In this document: positions 6,583-15,600 of the stretch, one piece after another
How the letters are laid out: every line of letters begins with the position of its first letter
Position numbering within the stretch: the first letter of the stretch is position 1
Source: Winogradskyella sp.
GTDB lineage: Bacteria; Bacteroidota; Bacteroidia; Flavobacteriales; Flavobacteriaceae
Direction: 5' to 3'
DNA length: 32,931 bases
Assembly (NCBI GenBank): GCA_030149115.1
Contig: JASBSE010000418.1
Span: 1-32,931 of the forward strand
Made by a program: the position numbers and the translations under genes
Notes under the pieces: model-generated
The model's database searches: none
Told to the model about the DNA's origin: nothing
What the model saw: the letters and a program-made list of their open reading frames with translations, nothing else

Positions 6583-7998
6583 ATGACTTACAAAACAGCT
6601 CTAAAACACGATATTTTTGAAACTATTTCGCAATCTGCAGACGAACTGCAGCTAGATTGTTATGTCATAGGAGGTTTTGTACGTGATTATCTCCTTGAGC
6701 GTGGCGATGCAAAGGACATAGATGTGGTTGCTATTGGTAGTGGTATAGACCTTGCTCAACAAGTTTCCAAAAACCTACCGACCAATCCTAAAGTACAGGT
6801 TTTTAAAACTTATGGCACAGCAATGTTGCGCTACAATGATATTGAAGTAGAATTTGTTGGTGCTCGTAAAGAAAGTTATAATGAAGATAGTAGAAACCCA
6901 GTTGTTGAAAATGGCACCTTACAAGATGATCAAAACCGAAGAGACTTTACTATAAATGCTCTTGCATTAAGTCTTAACACATCTAATTTTGGTGAACTAT
7001 TAGACCCATTCAATGGTATTGAAGATTTAGACAGAGGTATAATTAGAACACCTCTAGACCCAAATATTACTTACAGTGATGATCCGTTACGAATGATGCG
7101 CGCAATTCGATTTGCAACACAATTAAATTTTAAAATTGAAGAAAATTCGTTGAGAGCTATAACAGCTAATAAGGATAGAATAAAAATCATTACTAAAGAA
7201 CGTATTGTAACTGAGCTAAATAAAATACTAGGAAGTGATAAGCCTTCAATAGGATTTAAACTTCTGGAAAAAACAGGCCTCTTAGATTACATTCTTCCAG
7301 AACTTACTGCGCTTAAAGGTATTGATGAAGTCGAAGGCCAACGTCACAAAGATAATTTTTACCACACCTTAGAAGTTGTAGATAACATTTGTGAAACTAC
7401 TGACAACCTTTGGTTGCGCTGGGCTGCACTTTTACACGATATTGGAAAAGCTCCTACCAAAAAATTCCACAAAAAAATTGGATGGACGTTTCATGCCCAT
7501 GAGTTTGTAGGTTCTAAAATGGTTTACAAATTATTCAAACGACTTAAAATGCCTTTGAATGACAAAATGAAATTTGTTCAAAAAATGGTATTCATGAGTT
7601 CTCGTCCAATTGTTTTAGCTAGTGAGGTTACAGATTCTGCAGTTAGACGTTTAGTCTTTGATGCAGGGGAACATGTTGATGACTTAATGACACTTTGCGA
7701 AGCTGACATTACAACAAAAAATCCTAAAAAGTTCAAGAAGTATCATAACAACTTTAAACTTGTAAGAGATAAAATTGTGGAGGTTGAAGAACGTGATCGT
7801 GTACGTAATTTTCAACCACCAGTTTCTGGTGAAGAAATAATGAAAGCTTTTAATCTTAAGCCATCAAAGGAAATCGGAATTATAAAAGAAGCTATAAAAG
7901 AAGCCATTTTAGAAGGTGAAATACCAAATGAACATGAAGCTGCATTTGAATTAATGCTAAAAAAAGGAAAAAACTTAGGGCTAACTATTGAAAACTAA
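6583..7998 (+). CDS. cca: CCA-adding tRNA nucleotidyltransferase with HD domain
   Basis: The 471-residue class II enzyme adds or repairs the 3' CCA of tRNAs in the cytoplasm. The head domain has I-G-G-F-V-R-D (29-35) and the metal-binding pair in K-D-I-D-V-V (D45, D47). The flexible loop and neck have RRDFTINALAL (119-129), then D-P-L-R-M-M-R-A-I-R-F (167-177). A C-terminal HD phosphohydrolase domain follows, with H257 or H261 and A-L-L-H-D-I-G-K (282-289, H285/D286), an arrangement common in Bacteroidota. CCA adder and poly(A) polymerase share these motifs, and a single housekeeping copy favours the tRNA role. It starts at an ATG behind a good -7 box and is followed 18 bases later by ctaA. 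Confidence 0.9.
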   Translation: MTYKTALKHDIFETISQSADELQLDCYVIGGFVRDYLLERGDAKDIDVVAIGSGIDLAQQVSKNLPTNPKVQVFKTYGTAMLRYNDIEVEFVGARKESYNEDSRNPVVENGTLQDDQNRRDFTINALALSLNTSNFGELLDPFNGIEDLDRGIIRTPLDPNITYSDDPLRMMRAIRFATQLNFKIEENSLRAITANKDRIKIITKERIVTELNKILGSDKPSIGFKLLEKTGLLDYILPELTALKGIDEVEGQRHKDNFYHTLEVVDNICETTDNLWLRWAALLHDIGKAPTKKFHKKIGWTFHAHEFVGSKMVYKLFKRLKMPLNDKMKFVQKMVFMSSRPIVLASEVTDSAVRRLVFDAGEHVDDLMTLCEADITTKNPKKFKKYHNNFKLVRDKIVEVEERDRVRNFQPPVSGEEIMKAFNLKPSKEIGIIKEAIKEAILEGEIPNEHEAAFELMLKKGKNLGLTIEN

Positions 7999-8016
7999 AA
8001 AATAAAGAATTGGTAA

Positions 8017-9033
8017 ATGAAAAAAGATAACAAAGCCGTAATCTATTGGCTACTTACTGGTTGTGTTTTAATTTTTATAATGGTAATTGTTGGCGGTATT
8101 ACCAGGCTAACACATTCTGGTCTTTCCATTTCTAATTACAAGTTAATTTCAGGAACAATCCCTCCTATGAATGAAGTAGAATGGAATGAGGCCTTTGAGC
8201 TTTACAAGCAATATCCTGAATATCAAAAACTAAACAATCACTTCACTTTAGAAGAATTTAAAGATATTTACTTTTGGGAATGGATTCATCGTGTAATTGG
8301 TCGTTTTATTGGTTTAGTATTTATCATTCCTTTTTTCTATTTTTTAATCAGAAAACAACTTTCAAAACCTACCATTAAAAAATCGATTTTACTATTATTC
8401 ATGGGTGGCTTTCAAGGTTTTCTAGGTTGGTATATGGTAAAAAGTGGACTGGTTGACAGACCAGATGTAAGTCATTACAGATTAGCAGCACATTTAACTA
8501 CAGCATTTTTAACCTTTGCCTATACATTTTGGGTCGCATTAGATTTAATGTTCCCTAATAAAAAAGCTATAGACACTAAACTTAGAAATTTCATTAGAAT
8601 AGGTTTAGTTATATTAATCATTCAGATTATTTATGGTGCCTTTGTAGCTGGGTTAGATGCAGGTTGGATACACAACCACTGGCCTTTTATGAGTGAAGGC
8701 AAACTTATTCACGAAACTGTTTACACAGAGCACAACCCAACATACCTCAACTTTATTGAAGGAAAAAGTGGTGTGCAGTTTGTACACAGAACATTAGCAT
8801 ATTTTGTAGTGGTTTTCATTTTATCAATATGGTACAAAGCCACTCGTAACGATATTTCCAAATGGCAAACTAAAGGTGTTAACAGTCTTCTGCTTGTAGT
8901 TGGCATTCAGTTTTTATTGGGTGTGCTTACATTATTACTTGCAGTACCAGTTTGGTTAGGTGTTTTGCATCAGGTTGTTGCATTTATTTTATTGAGTTGT
9001 ATGGTTTTTACACTGCATCGTTTTAGTAAATAG
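8017..9033 (+). CDS. ctaA: Heme A synthase, COX15/CtaA family
   Basis: The 338-residue integral membrane protein has about eight transmembrane helices. COX15/CtaA oxidises the C8 methyl group of heme O to make heme A for aa3-type cytochrome oxidase. Heme-ligand histidines sit in the expected places: W-I-H-R-V-I-G-R (H91), H-Y-R-L-A-A-H-L (H153, H159), F-V-H-R-T-L-A (H257) and V-L-H-Q-V-V-A (H318). The first helix carries VGGITRLTHSGLSI (25-38), a family signature. It is the long, COX15-like form with a large loop after helix 1. No other oxidase-assembly gene is adjacent; it sits between cca and a small unknown gene, probably in one transcript. Confidence 0.93.
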   Translation: MKKDNKAVIYWLLTGCVLIFIMVIVGGITRLTHSGLSISNYKLISGTIPPMNEVEWNEAFELYKQYPEYQKLNNHFTLEEFKDIYFWEWIHRVIGRFIGLVFIIPFFYFLIRKQLSKPTIKKSILLLFMGGFQGFLGWYMVKSGLVDRPDVSHYRLAAHLTTAFLTFAYTFWVALDLMFPNKKAIDTKLRNFIRIGLVILIIQIIYGAFVAGLDAGWIHNHWPFMSEGKLIHETVYTEHNPTYLNFIEGKSGVQFVHRTLAYFVVVFILSIWYKATRNDISKWQTKGVNSLLLVVGIQFLLGVLTLLLAVPVWLGVLHQVVAFILLSCMVFTLHRFSK

Positions 9034-9035
9034 TT

Positions 9036-9043
9036 TAAATTTG
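9036..9043 (+). promoter_or_regulatory. -7 promoter-like element before the pRiA4b ORF-3-like gene
   Basis: TAAATTTG matches TAnnTTTG exactly and ends 4 bases before the ATG at 9048. It could give this gene its own leaderless transcript in addition to read-through from ctaA. There is no supporting -33 element. Confidence 0.3.
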
Positions 9044-9047
9044 CACC

Positions 9048-9563
9048 ATGATTTACAGATTTAGAGTCATATTAGACAACGATACAGAAGACGATGTGTT
9101 TCGCGATTTAGAAATTCGTGAAACCGACACAATGGAAGATTTGCATAACATCATTACCCAATCTTTTGGCTTTGATGGTATGGAAATGGCTTCTTTTTAT
9201 ATTAGCGATGACGAATGGAACCAAGGTGAAGAAATTGCCATGATGGACATGAGTGAAGCTGGTAACGAAGTTAAAATGATGAGTACAACGGTTATCAAAG
9301 ATGTTGTACACGAGGCTTCACCAAAGCTAATCTACGTTTACGATTTTTTAAGCATGTGGACATTTTATGTGGAACTTGCTGAAATTGTAGACGAAGCCCA
9401 AGGTACAGATTACCCTAACCTAATGTTTGTTCACGGTCAAATTCCTGACGAAGCACCAGATAAATCTTTTGAAGCTGAAGATGATGATGCCTTTAACGAG
9501 TTTGATGATGATCTAGATATTGATGATTACGAGAATCTAGATTTTGACGAGAACTGGAACTAA
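9048..9563 (+). CDS. Plasmid pRiA4b ORF-3-like family protein
   Basis: The protein has 171 residues. The start M-I-Y-R-F-R-V-I-L (1-9), the T-D-T-M-E-D-L-H-N-I-I-T-Q-S-F-G-F-D (26-43) and the S-F-Y-I-S (49-53) resemble the pRiA4b ORF-3 / IS1096 TnpR-like fold, common as a stand-alone protein in Flavobacteriia. A central K-L-I-Y-V-Y-D-F (93-100) fits the same family, followed by an extremely acidic tail (about 143-171, mostly Asp and Glu). Function is unknown despite the name, and no transposase is nearby. It ends 5 bases from the convergent gene at 9569. Confidence 0.7.
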   Translation: MIYRFRVILDNDTEDDVFRDLEIRETDTMEDLHNIITQSFGFDGMEMASFYISDDEWNQGEEIAMMDMSEAGNEVKMMSTTVIKDVVHEASPKLIYVYDFLSMWTFYVELAEIVDEAQGTDYPNLMFVHGQIPDEAPDKSFEAEDDDAFNEFDDDLDIDDYENLDFDENWN

Positions 9564-9568
9564 AAAGA

Positions 9569-10630
9569 CTAAAAGAAATTTTTCATATTAATGCCTTGGT
9601 AATTTCGCTTTACGAAATCTAAGGCATTTTTTAATATACCTCCCATATTTTGGCAGCGTCTAAACTCTAAATCGTTTGTGTAATTATAAATTTCCTCTTT
9701 CAATAAATCTATATGCTTTGGGATAGAAATTACATCGTTATCCATACAATCTAGAAGTTCACTTATTCTACTTTGATAACTTAACATGCGTTTTGCAATA
9801 ATAGATCGTTCCTCAATTTTGTATTGGTCTATGGATTCCTTCTGAATACGATCTCGCACTAATTCTACCATCTTGTAGTTTTCTTTAAAAAACTGAGGTC
9901 TGTAAATTTTCAATTTTCCTTCATAGCTCTGTTGGTCAAAATCTATAGCTCTAATTTTATAAACCACATGGTCAAAATCGTGAGTAGGTACTATAACATA
10001 GTTGTAAGAACGCATATCACCTAGTAACCTAATCATACAACGTTCATTAAACTTCACAAACTCTTTTGCTATTTGGGATTTTTCAGATTCAGTACATTGT
10101 GGCAACATATTTTTTATAAATTCATCGCCAGGAATACCTGCAATATGCTCCTCTATTAAAGTATCTTTATAAACCAAAAAGTTTAAATTGTATGGAGATA
10201 ACATGTGCTCTAGTTCTAATCCATAAACTCTAGAGGCATCGCCTTTTTTAACATAGAAATAAGTATAATTATCGTTAAGTATATTTCTTACCTTAACTCT
10301 AAAAGGTTTAGAATTTCCGAACGTACAATAATCTACAGCATCTACATTAAGATACTTAAAAATGTCTTCATTACCATCAGATATTAAAATAGAGTATACA
10401 AGTTTTAGACTTCGATCAATTTCTTCACGTTCAAACTCATTGTAATAAACACGCACCCATAGTGTATCCTCATCGTTTTTATCGTATACTACAACAGAAC
10501 CTTGAAAACGTAGCAAATCATCATAAAAAATAGGTAAACGTATATTGCGGTTATAGGACTTTAGATAATTATGCAGCTTATCATTAATTGGATAAGATGG
10601 CTTCTTTTTAGAAATTTTTAAATCTTCCAT
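9569..10630 (-). CDS. Conserved protein of unknown function with kinase-fold hallmarks
   Basis: I do not recognise this 353-residue soluble protein by name. Read in order, it shows the landmarks of the protein-kinase fold: a beta-3-type lysine in Y-F-Y-V-K-K-G-D (124-131, K128 or K129), a helix Glu in L-E-L-E-H-M-L (138-144), a hinge-like strand E-E-H-I-A-G-I-P-G (160-168), a catalytic-loop candidate G-D-M-R-S-Y-N-Y-V-I (204-213, D205 and N210) and a metal site A-I-D-F-D (228-232) where DFG is expected. The C-terminal third (about 240-353) looks helical. It may phosphorylate a small molecule or protein, or be a pseudokinase. It is convergent with the preceding gene and divergent from the ABC transporter pair. 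The kinase reading is inference from motif order only. Confidence 0.55.
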   Translation of the reverse strand: MEDLKISKKKPSYPINDKLHNYLKSYNRNIRLPIFYDDLLRFQGSVVVYDKNDEDTLWVRVYYNEFEREEIDRSLKLVYSILISDGNEDIFKYLNVDAVDYCTFGNSKPFRVKVRNILNDNYTYFYVKKGDASRVYGLELEHMLSPYNLNFLVYKDTLIEEHIAGIPGDEFIKNMLPQCTESEKSQIAKEFVKFNERCMIRLLGDMRSYNYVIVPTHDFDHVVYKIRAIDFDQQSYEGKLKIYRPQFFKENYKMVELVRDRIQKESIDQYKIEERSIIAKRMLSYQSRISELLDCMDNDVISIPKHIDLLKEEIYNYTNDLEFRRCQNMGGILKNALDFVKRNYQGINMKNFF

Positions 10631-10717
10631 ATCAACTAATTAATACTAAAGTAAGGTTTTATATCGTTATTTTGTAACAAATATTTTAAACACTCGTCTT
10701 ACTTACATAACCAATCT

Positions 10718-10735
10718 ATACTGGACTTTCAGTAT
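10718..10735. repeat. Short inverted repeat upstream of the ABC transporter genes
   Basis: ATACTG and CAGTAT arms flank a 6-base spacer, ending 18 bases before the TTG start at 10754. It could be a small operator or a hairpin in the leader. It is short enough to be chance. Confidence 0.25.
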
Positions 10736-10753
10736 TAAAAAAACCAATCAATT

Positions 10754-11683
10754 TTGGAACAACCCATTCTCACAATTAACAATCTTACTAAAAAATTCGG
10801 CGCTCTTACGGCTGTAAAAGATTTAAGCTTTACAATAAATAAAGGCAACGTATATGGCATCTTAGGACCTAATGGAAGTGGTAAATCTACTACTTTAGGC
10901 ATTGTTCTTAACGTAGTGAATAAAACCAGTGGATCCTTTAAATGGTTTAATGGAAATACATCTACACATGATGCTTTAAAGCAAGTAGGTGCTATTATAG
11001 AGCGACCAAATTTTTACCCTTACATGACAGCAGAACAAAACCTAAAATTGGTCTGTAGAATAAAAGGTGTTGACCATAGTAAAATTGATGAAAAACTTGA
11101 AGTAGTTGGCCTTTTAGAAAGAAAACATCATAAGTTTAAGACTTATTCTTTAGGAATGAAACAGCGTTTAGCCATTGCTTCCGCCTTACTTAACGATCCT
11201 GAAATATTAATTTTAGATGAGCCTACTAACGGTCTTGATCCACAAGGAATTCATCAAATACGTCAAATCATTAAAGACATAGCAGCTGGTGGAACAACCA
11301 TCCTATTAGCTTCTCACCTTCTGGATGAAGTTGAAAAAGTATGTTCTCATGTTGTAGTTCTTAGAAAAGGTGAAAAATTATACTCTGGCCGTGTTGATGA
11401 AATGATTAGTAGTCATGGCTTTTTTGAGTTAAAAACTGACAAAAAGAAAGAGCTTATTTCAATCTTAGAATCTCATCCAAATTTTAGTAAACTAAAGATT
11501 GAAGAAGAATTAATCACAGCCTTTTTAAATGAACCTATGTCTGCATCGGACTTTAATAAACTGATGTTTGACAAAGGTATAATCCTATCTCATTTGGTAA
11601 AACGAAAAGAAAGCCTTGAAGAGCAATTCTTACAACTAACAGATGAAAATGAGATTAATCAAGAAATAGGAAAATTAAATTAA
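10754..11683 (+). CDS. ABC transporter ATP-binding protein (ABC-2 type)
   Basis: The protein has 309 residues. It has Walker A G-P-N-G-S-G-K-S-T (38-46), signature Y-S-L-G-M-K-Q-R-L (131-139), Walker B I-L-I-L-D-E-P-T (151-158) and H-loop A-S-H-L-L-D-E (186-192). A C-terminal extension of about 90 residues is typical of the BcrA/NatA-like export subfamily. It energises the permease encoded 23 bases downstream. Translation is read from a TTG at 10754 because the next methionine lies beyond the Walker A motif. Substrate is unknown; drug, peptide or lipid export are family possibilities. Confidence 0.9.
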   Translation: MEQPILTINNLTKKFGALTAVKDLSFTINKGNVYGILGPNGSGKSTTLGIVLNVVNKTSGSFKWFNGNTSTHDALKQVGAIIERPNFYPYMTAEQNLKLVCRIKGVDHSKIDEKLEVVGLLERKHHKFKTYSLGMKQRLAIASALLNDPEILILDEPTNGLDPQGIHQIRQIIKDIAAGGTTILLASHLLDEVEKVCSHVVVLRKGEKLYSGRVDEMISSHGFFELKTDKKKELISILESHPNFSKLKIEEELITAFLNEPMSASDFNKLMFDKGIILSHLVKRKESLEEQFLQLTDENEINQEIGKLN

Positions 11684-11706
11684 AACTAAGCACAACCAAC
11701 CACATC

Positions 11707-12540
11707 ATGTTAAGATTATTAAAAATAGAATTTGATAAATTAAGATATAATAAAGCAAGTAGAATACTTATACTTACCTATTTCATTTTACTTGTACTAA
11801 TAGCTCTTTTTGCAGTAATAAAGTTTGATATCGGCCCAGTTAAATTTCATTTAGCTGAAATGGGAATTTTTAATTTCCCGTATATCTGGCACTTTAATAC
11901 TTTTGTAGCAGGATTATTGAAGTTTTTCTTACTACTGGTTATTGTCTCAATGGTATCCAATGAGTATAGTAATAAAACTTTAAAACAAAATCTGATAGAT
12001 GGTTTAAGTAAGAAAGAGTTTATACTATCTAAGTTTTACATGGTTTTAGCATTCTCGCTAATATCTACAGTATTTGTATTTATTGTATCATTAGTACTAG
12101 GTTACATCTACTCAAGCTATACAGAGTTTTCGATAGTCTTTACAGATTTAGAATACCTACTCGCCTTCTTTGTTAAGCTTGTTGGGTTTTTCTCTTTTGG
12201 TTTATTTTTAGGTGTACTTATAAAGCGATCTGCCTTTGCCGTAGCAACAATGGTTGTATTATTTTTAATAGAGTTTATAAGTTGGAGCGTTGTATCCGCA
12301 TATAATAGAGGTACTGACTTTGCTGACAATATTTACCAATATATGCCATTTAAATCCTTATGGAATTTAATTGACGAGCCTGGCTCTAGACTATCAGCAG
12401 TACAAGCATTAGCCAATCAAATAGAAGAAGATTTATCTTACGATTACGCAGTACACTGGTACGAAATAGCTATTGTATTAGGTTGGTCTGCACTTTTTAT
12501 CTTTTTATCTTATCAATTATTAAAAAAGAGAGATTTATAA
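11707..12540 (+). CDS. ABC-2 type transporter permease
   Basis: The protein has 277 residues and about six hydrophobic helices (around 17-38, 69-87, 114-137, 149-172, 179-199 and 250-270). The basic cytoplasmic start M-L-R-L-L-K-I-E-F-D-K-L-R (1-13) is characteristic of ABC-2 permeases, as is the V-S-N-E-Y-S-N-K-T-L-K-Q-N (83-95) element, which contacts the ATPase. It forms a two-gene transport unit with the preceding ATP-binding protein. Its stop codon abuts a -7 promoter element for the secreted-protein genes that follow. Confidence 0.85.
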   Translation: MLRLLKIEFDKLRYNKASRILILTYFILLVLIALFAVIKFDIGPVKFHLAEMGIFNFPYIWHFNTFVAGLLKFFLLLVIVSMVSNEYSNKTLKQNLIDGLSKKEFILSKFYMVLAFSLISTVFVFIVSLVLGYIYSSYTEFSIVFTDLEYLLAFFVKLVGFFSFGLFLGVLIKRSAFAVATMVVLFLIEFISWSVVSAYNRGTDFADNIYQYMPFKSLWNLIDEPGSRLSAVQALANQIEEDLSYDYAVHWYEIAIVLGWSALFIFLSYQLLKKRDL

Positions 12541-12548
12541 TAGCTTTG
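12541..12548 (+). promoter_or_regulatory. -7 promoter element for the first T9SS type B operon
   Basis: TAGCTTTG matches TAnnTTTG exactly and begins immediately after the permease stop codon. It would give a leader of about 90 bases before the ATG at 12644. No clear -33 is seen, since the upstream sequence is coding. Confidence 0.35.
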
Positions 12549-12643
12549 TTGTAATTGCTATGTGATTTTAATACTAAATCTAGGAGTTTTTGAGTTCTAG
12601 TTGTTATATTGTATTAAAGTGTGTAGTGTACATTAAAGCAATT

Positions 12644-15600
12644 ATGAAAAAGAAATACGCCTTACTATTTGCATTTTTTTATTGTGTTTTTACAATGGCA
12701 CAAGAAGAAACTACAAACTGGGCTTTTGGTAACCAAGCTGGATTAAATTTTGACTTAACAACAGGTAATGTTGTTCCTATTTCAACATCAATAAGTACTT
12801 CCGAAGGCTGCTCTACTATCTCCGATGAAAATGGTATTTTGCAATTTTATACGGATGGACGTACAGTATGGAATCGTAATCATCAAATTATGCCTAATGG
12901 TGATTACTTTGGTGATACAGGGTTACTCGGAGATCCATCCAGTACTTCCTCTGGAGTAATTGTACCACATCCTACAAATGACAATTTATATTACATCTTT
13001 ACGGTAGATGAACCTCATCACAATAATGCATGGGCAGCACCTAATCAAGGTCCTGCTGATGAAAATGGAAATCCTATAAATTTTTATGAAGAAACTTATG
13101 GCGACTTTCAATCGGTACCTAATGATGATGACGGATTTAATAATGGTTTTAATTACTCATTAGTAGACATGACTCTCAATGGAGGTTTTGGAGATGTTGT
13201 TGCTTCAGAAAAGAATATCCACTTGGTAACTTATGACACTTCTCAACCCGACCAAGAACTCTATAAATGTGCAGAAAAAATAACCGCCGTTCAAGGGGCA
13301 GACTGCGAAACAATGTGGGTTATAACTCAATTTGTGGACACCTTCTATGCATTTAAAATAGATGCTAATGGTTTTAATGATTTAACCCCAGTTACTTCAA
13401 CTTTAACACCAAACATTACAACACAAGGTTATAGAAGAAATGGTATTGGTTATATGAAATCCTCACCTGATGGTAACAAAATAGCTGTTTGCCATGCCCA
13501 AAATGGTGTGTTTCCAAGTGATGATGATGCAGCACCAAGCACTGGTAGTTTTTGGCTCTATGATTTTGACAATGAAACAGGGCAAGTTAGTAATCCTGTG
13601 AATTTAGTATCTAATATGCAAAGTTATGGTACTGAGTTTTCTGCTGACTCTAAAAAACTATATGTAACAAATAATAATGTAGTAAGGCAGTTTGACCTTG
13701 ATAATAATAATGCTGAGACCATAGTATTTCAAGGCACACAGTTTATCTCATCTATGCAGCTAGGTCCTAACAACAAAATATATGTATGTAATGGACAAAG
13801 TCAAAATAGCCTTGATGTTATTGAAAATCCTGGTGAAGCCGGTTTAGCATGTAACTACAACCAAGGTGGTCAACCTTTGGCTAGTGGCACTAGTGCCACC
13901 TTAGGGTTACCCCCTTTTATTACTTCTCTACTTGGATTTGAAATAGACATCATTAGAAACGGAATTAGTACCTCGGAATTAAGTTTGTGTACTGGAGATA
14001 ATTACACCTTACAGGCTGATGAAATTACAGGTGCCGATTATGTTTGGTCCTTTGATGGTACTCCTATTGCTGGAAATAATCAAGCCCAGTTAATAATAGA
14101 TTCTCCAGGTTTTTATGAAGTTTACATAGAACCTAACAATGGAGATTGTCCCATAGAAGGTAGTGCTGTTGTAGGTGTTTTTGATATTCCTGTAGCTAAC
14201 ACAGTTTCTAATGTTACCGTTTGTGATGATTCTATAAACGATGGTATTGTTAGCGGTTTAGACTTTACAGATAAAAATGATGAGGCCCTCTTAATGCAGT
14301 CCCCTGCACAGTACAATGTACGTTATTTTGAATCGATGGATAATGCTATTAATCTCGAAAATGAAATCAACTTTCCTTACACAAACATTAGTAGTCCTCA
14401 ACCAATTTTTGTAAGAGTAGAAAACTCAGATAATACCAATTGTTTTGACATAACAAATTTTGAGCTTGAAGTCATTAGTACTCCACAAATTGTTCAAATT
14501 AATAATATTGAATTTTGTGATAACGAAGGAGATCCAACAGATGGAATTGCAACCATAGAATTAGGTGATTTAATTGCACCTATAAGAGGTGATCAGTCTG
14601 AAACCGAAACCAATATTACCTTTCATTCTTCACAACAAGATGCTGATGACAATACAGATCAGCTACCTCTAACATACACCACAAATTCTGGTGAAATTTT
14701 TATTAGAATTGAAAACACCAATAACACAAATTGTTATAGCACAGGAAGTTTTATTCTTGATGTTAATGACGCACCTATAGCAAACGATATTACAATTTTG
14801 CAGTGTGATGAAGATGGTATACCAGAAGGATTCACATCCTTTAACATTAATCTGTTTAATGATGATGTTATAAATAACGAACCAAACCGAAATGTAACCT
14901 ATTACTTATCTCAAGTAGATGCAGAAAATGAAGAAAACGAAATTGATGCTGATGCTTTTGAAAATTTCTTTAACCCTCAAATCGTTTATGCTAGAGTTAT
15001 TAATACAAATACTGGCTGTGTAAGCTATAGTGAAGTTTCGTTAGAAGTAAGCACAACCTCGTCAAACGACACGAGTTTAGTTGCTTGCGATACTGATGGT
15101 ACAGAAGATGGTTTTATGGCATTTAGTCTTATTGCATCAAACCCAATAGTCTTGGCTGGTGCACCTGCAGGACTAGAGGTGCAATACTATGAAACCTATG
15201 AAGATGCGCTTTTAGAAAATAATGCACTTAGCGATACTTACACTAATACAACTCCTTATAATCAAATCATCTATGCACGCGTAGAGAATTCTAACGCATG
15301 TTATGGTATAAGTGAAATAGAACTTATTGTGAATGAACTACCAGATATTGAAACTGAATTTGAAACACTATACTGTATTAACAGTTATCCTGAAACCATT
15401 GTGTTAGATGCAGGAATTATTGACGACTCACCTAGTAATTACACCTACTCTTGGTCTACAACAGAAACTACATCTACAATTGAAGTTAATGAGCCTGGCA
15501 CATATACCGTAACTGTTTTTAATAGCAACAATTGCAGCAAACAAAGAACTATAACTGTTTTACCATCCAATATTGCTACTATAGATAATATTGAAATTGT

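Noticed and set aside
10749..10756. CAATTTTG as a -7 promoter element for the ABC transporter pair
   Set aside because: It overlaps the TTG start codon, and no start codon further downstream keeps the Walker A motif, so it cannot be the promoter of this gene.
12590..12643. In-frame TTG start 18 codons upstream of the ATG at 12644
   Set aside because: It would put 18 residues, including two cysteines, ahead of a clean signal peptide that begins at the ATG. The ATG start is far more plausible.
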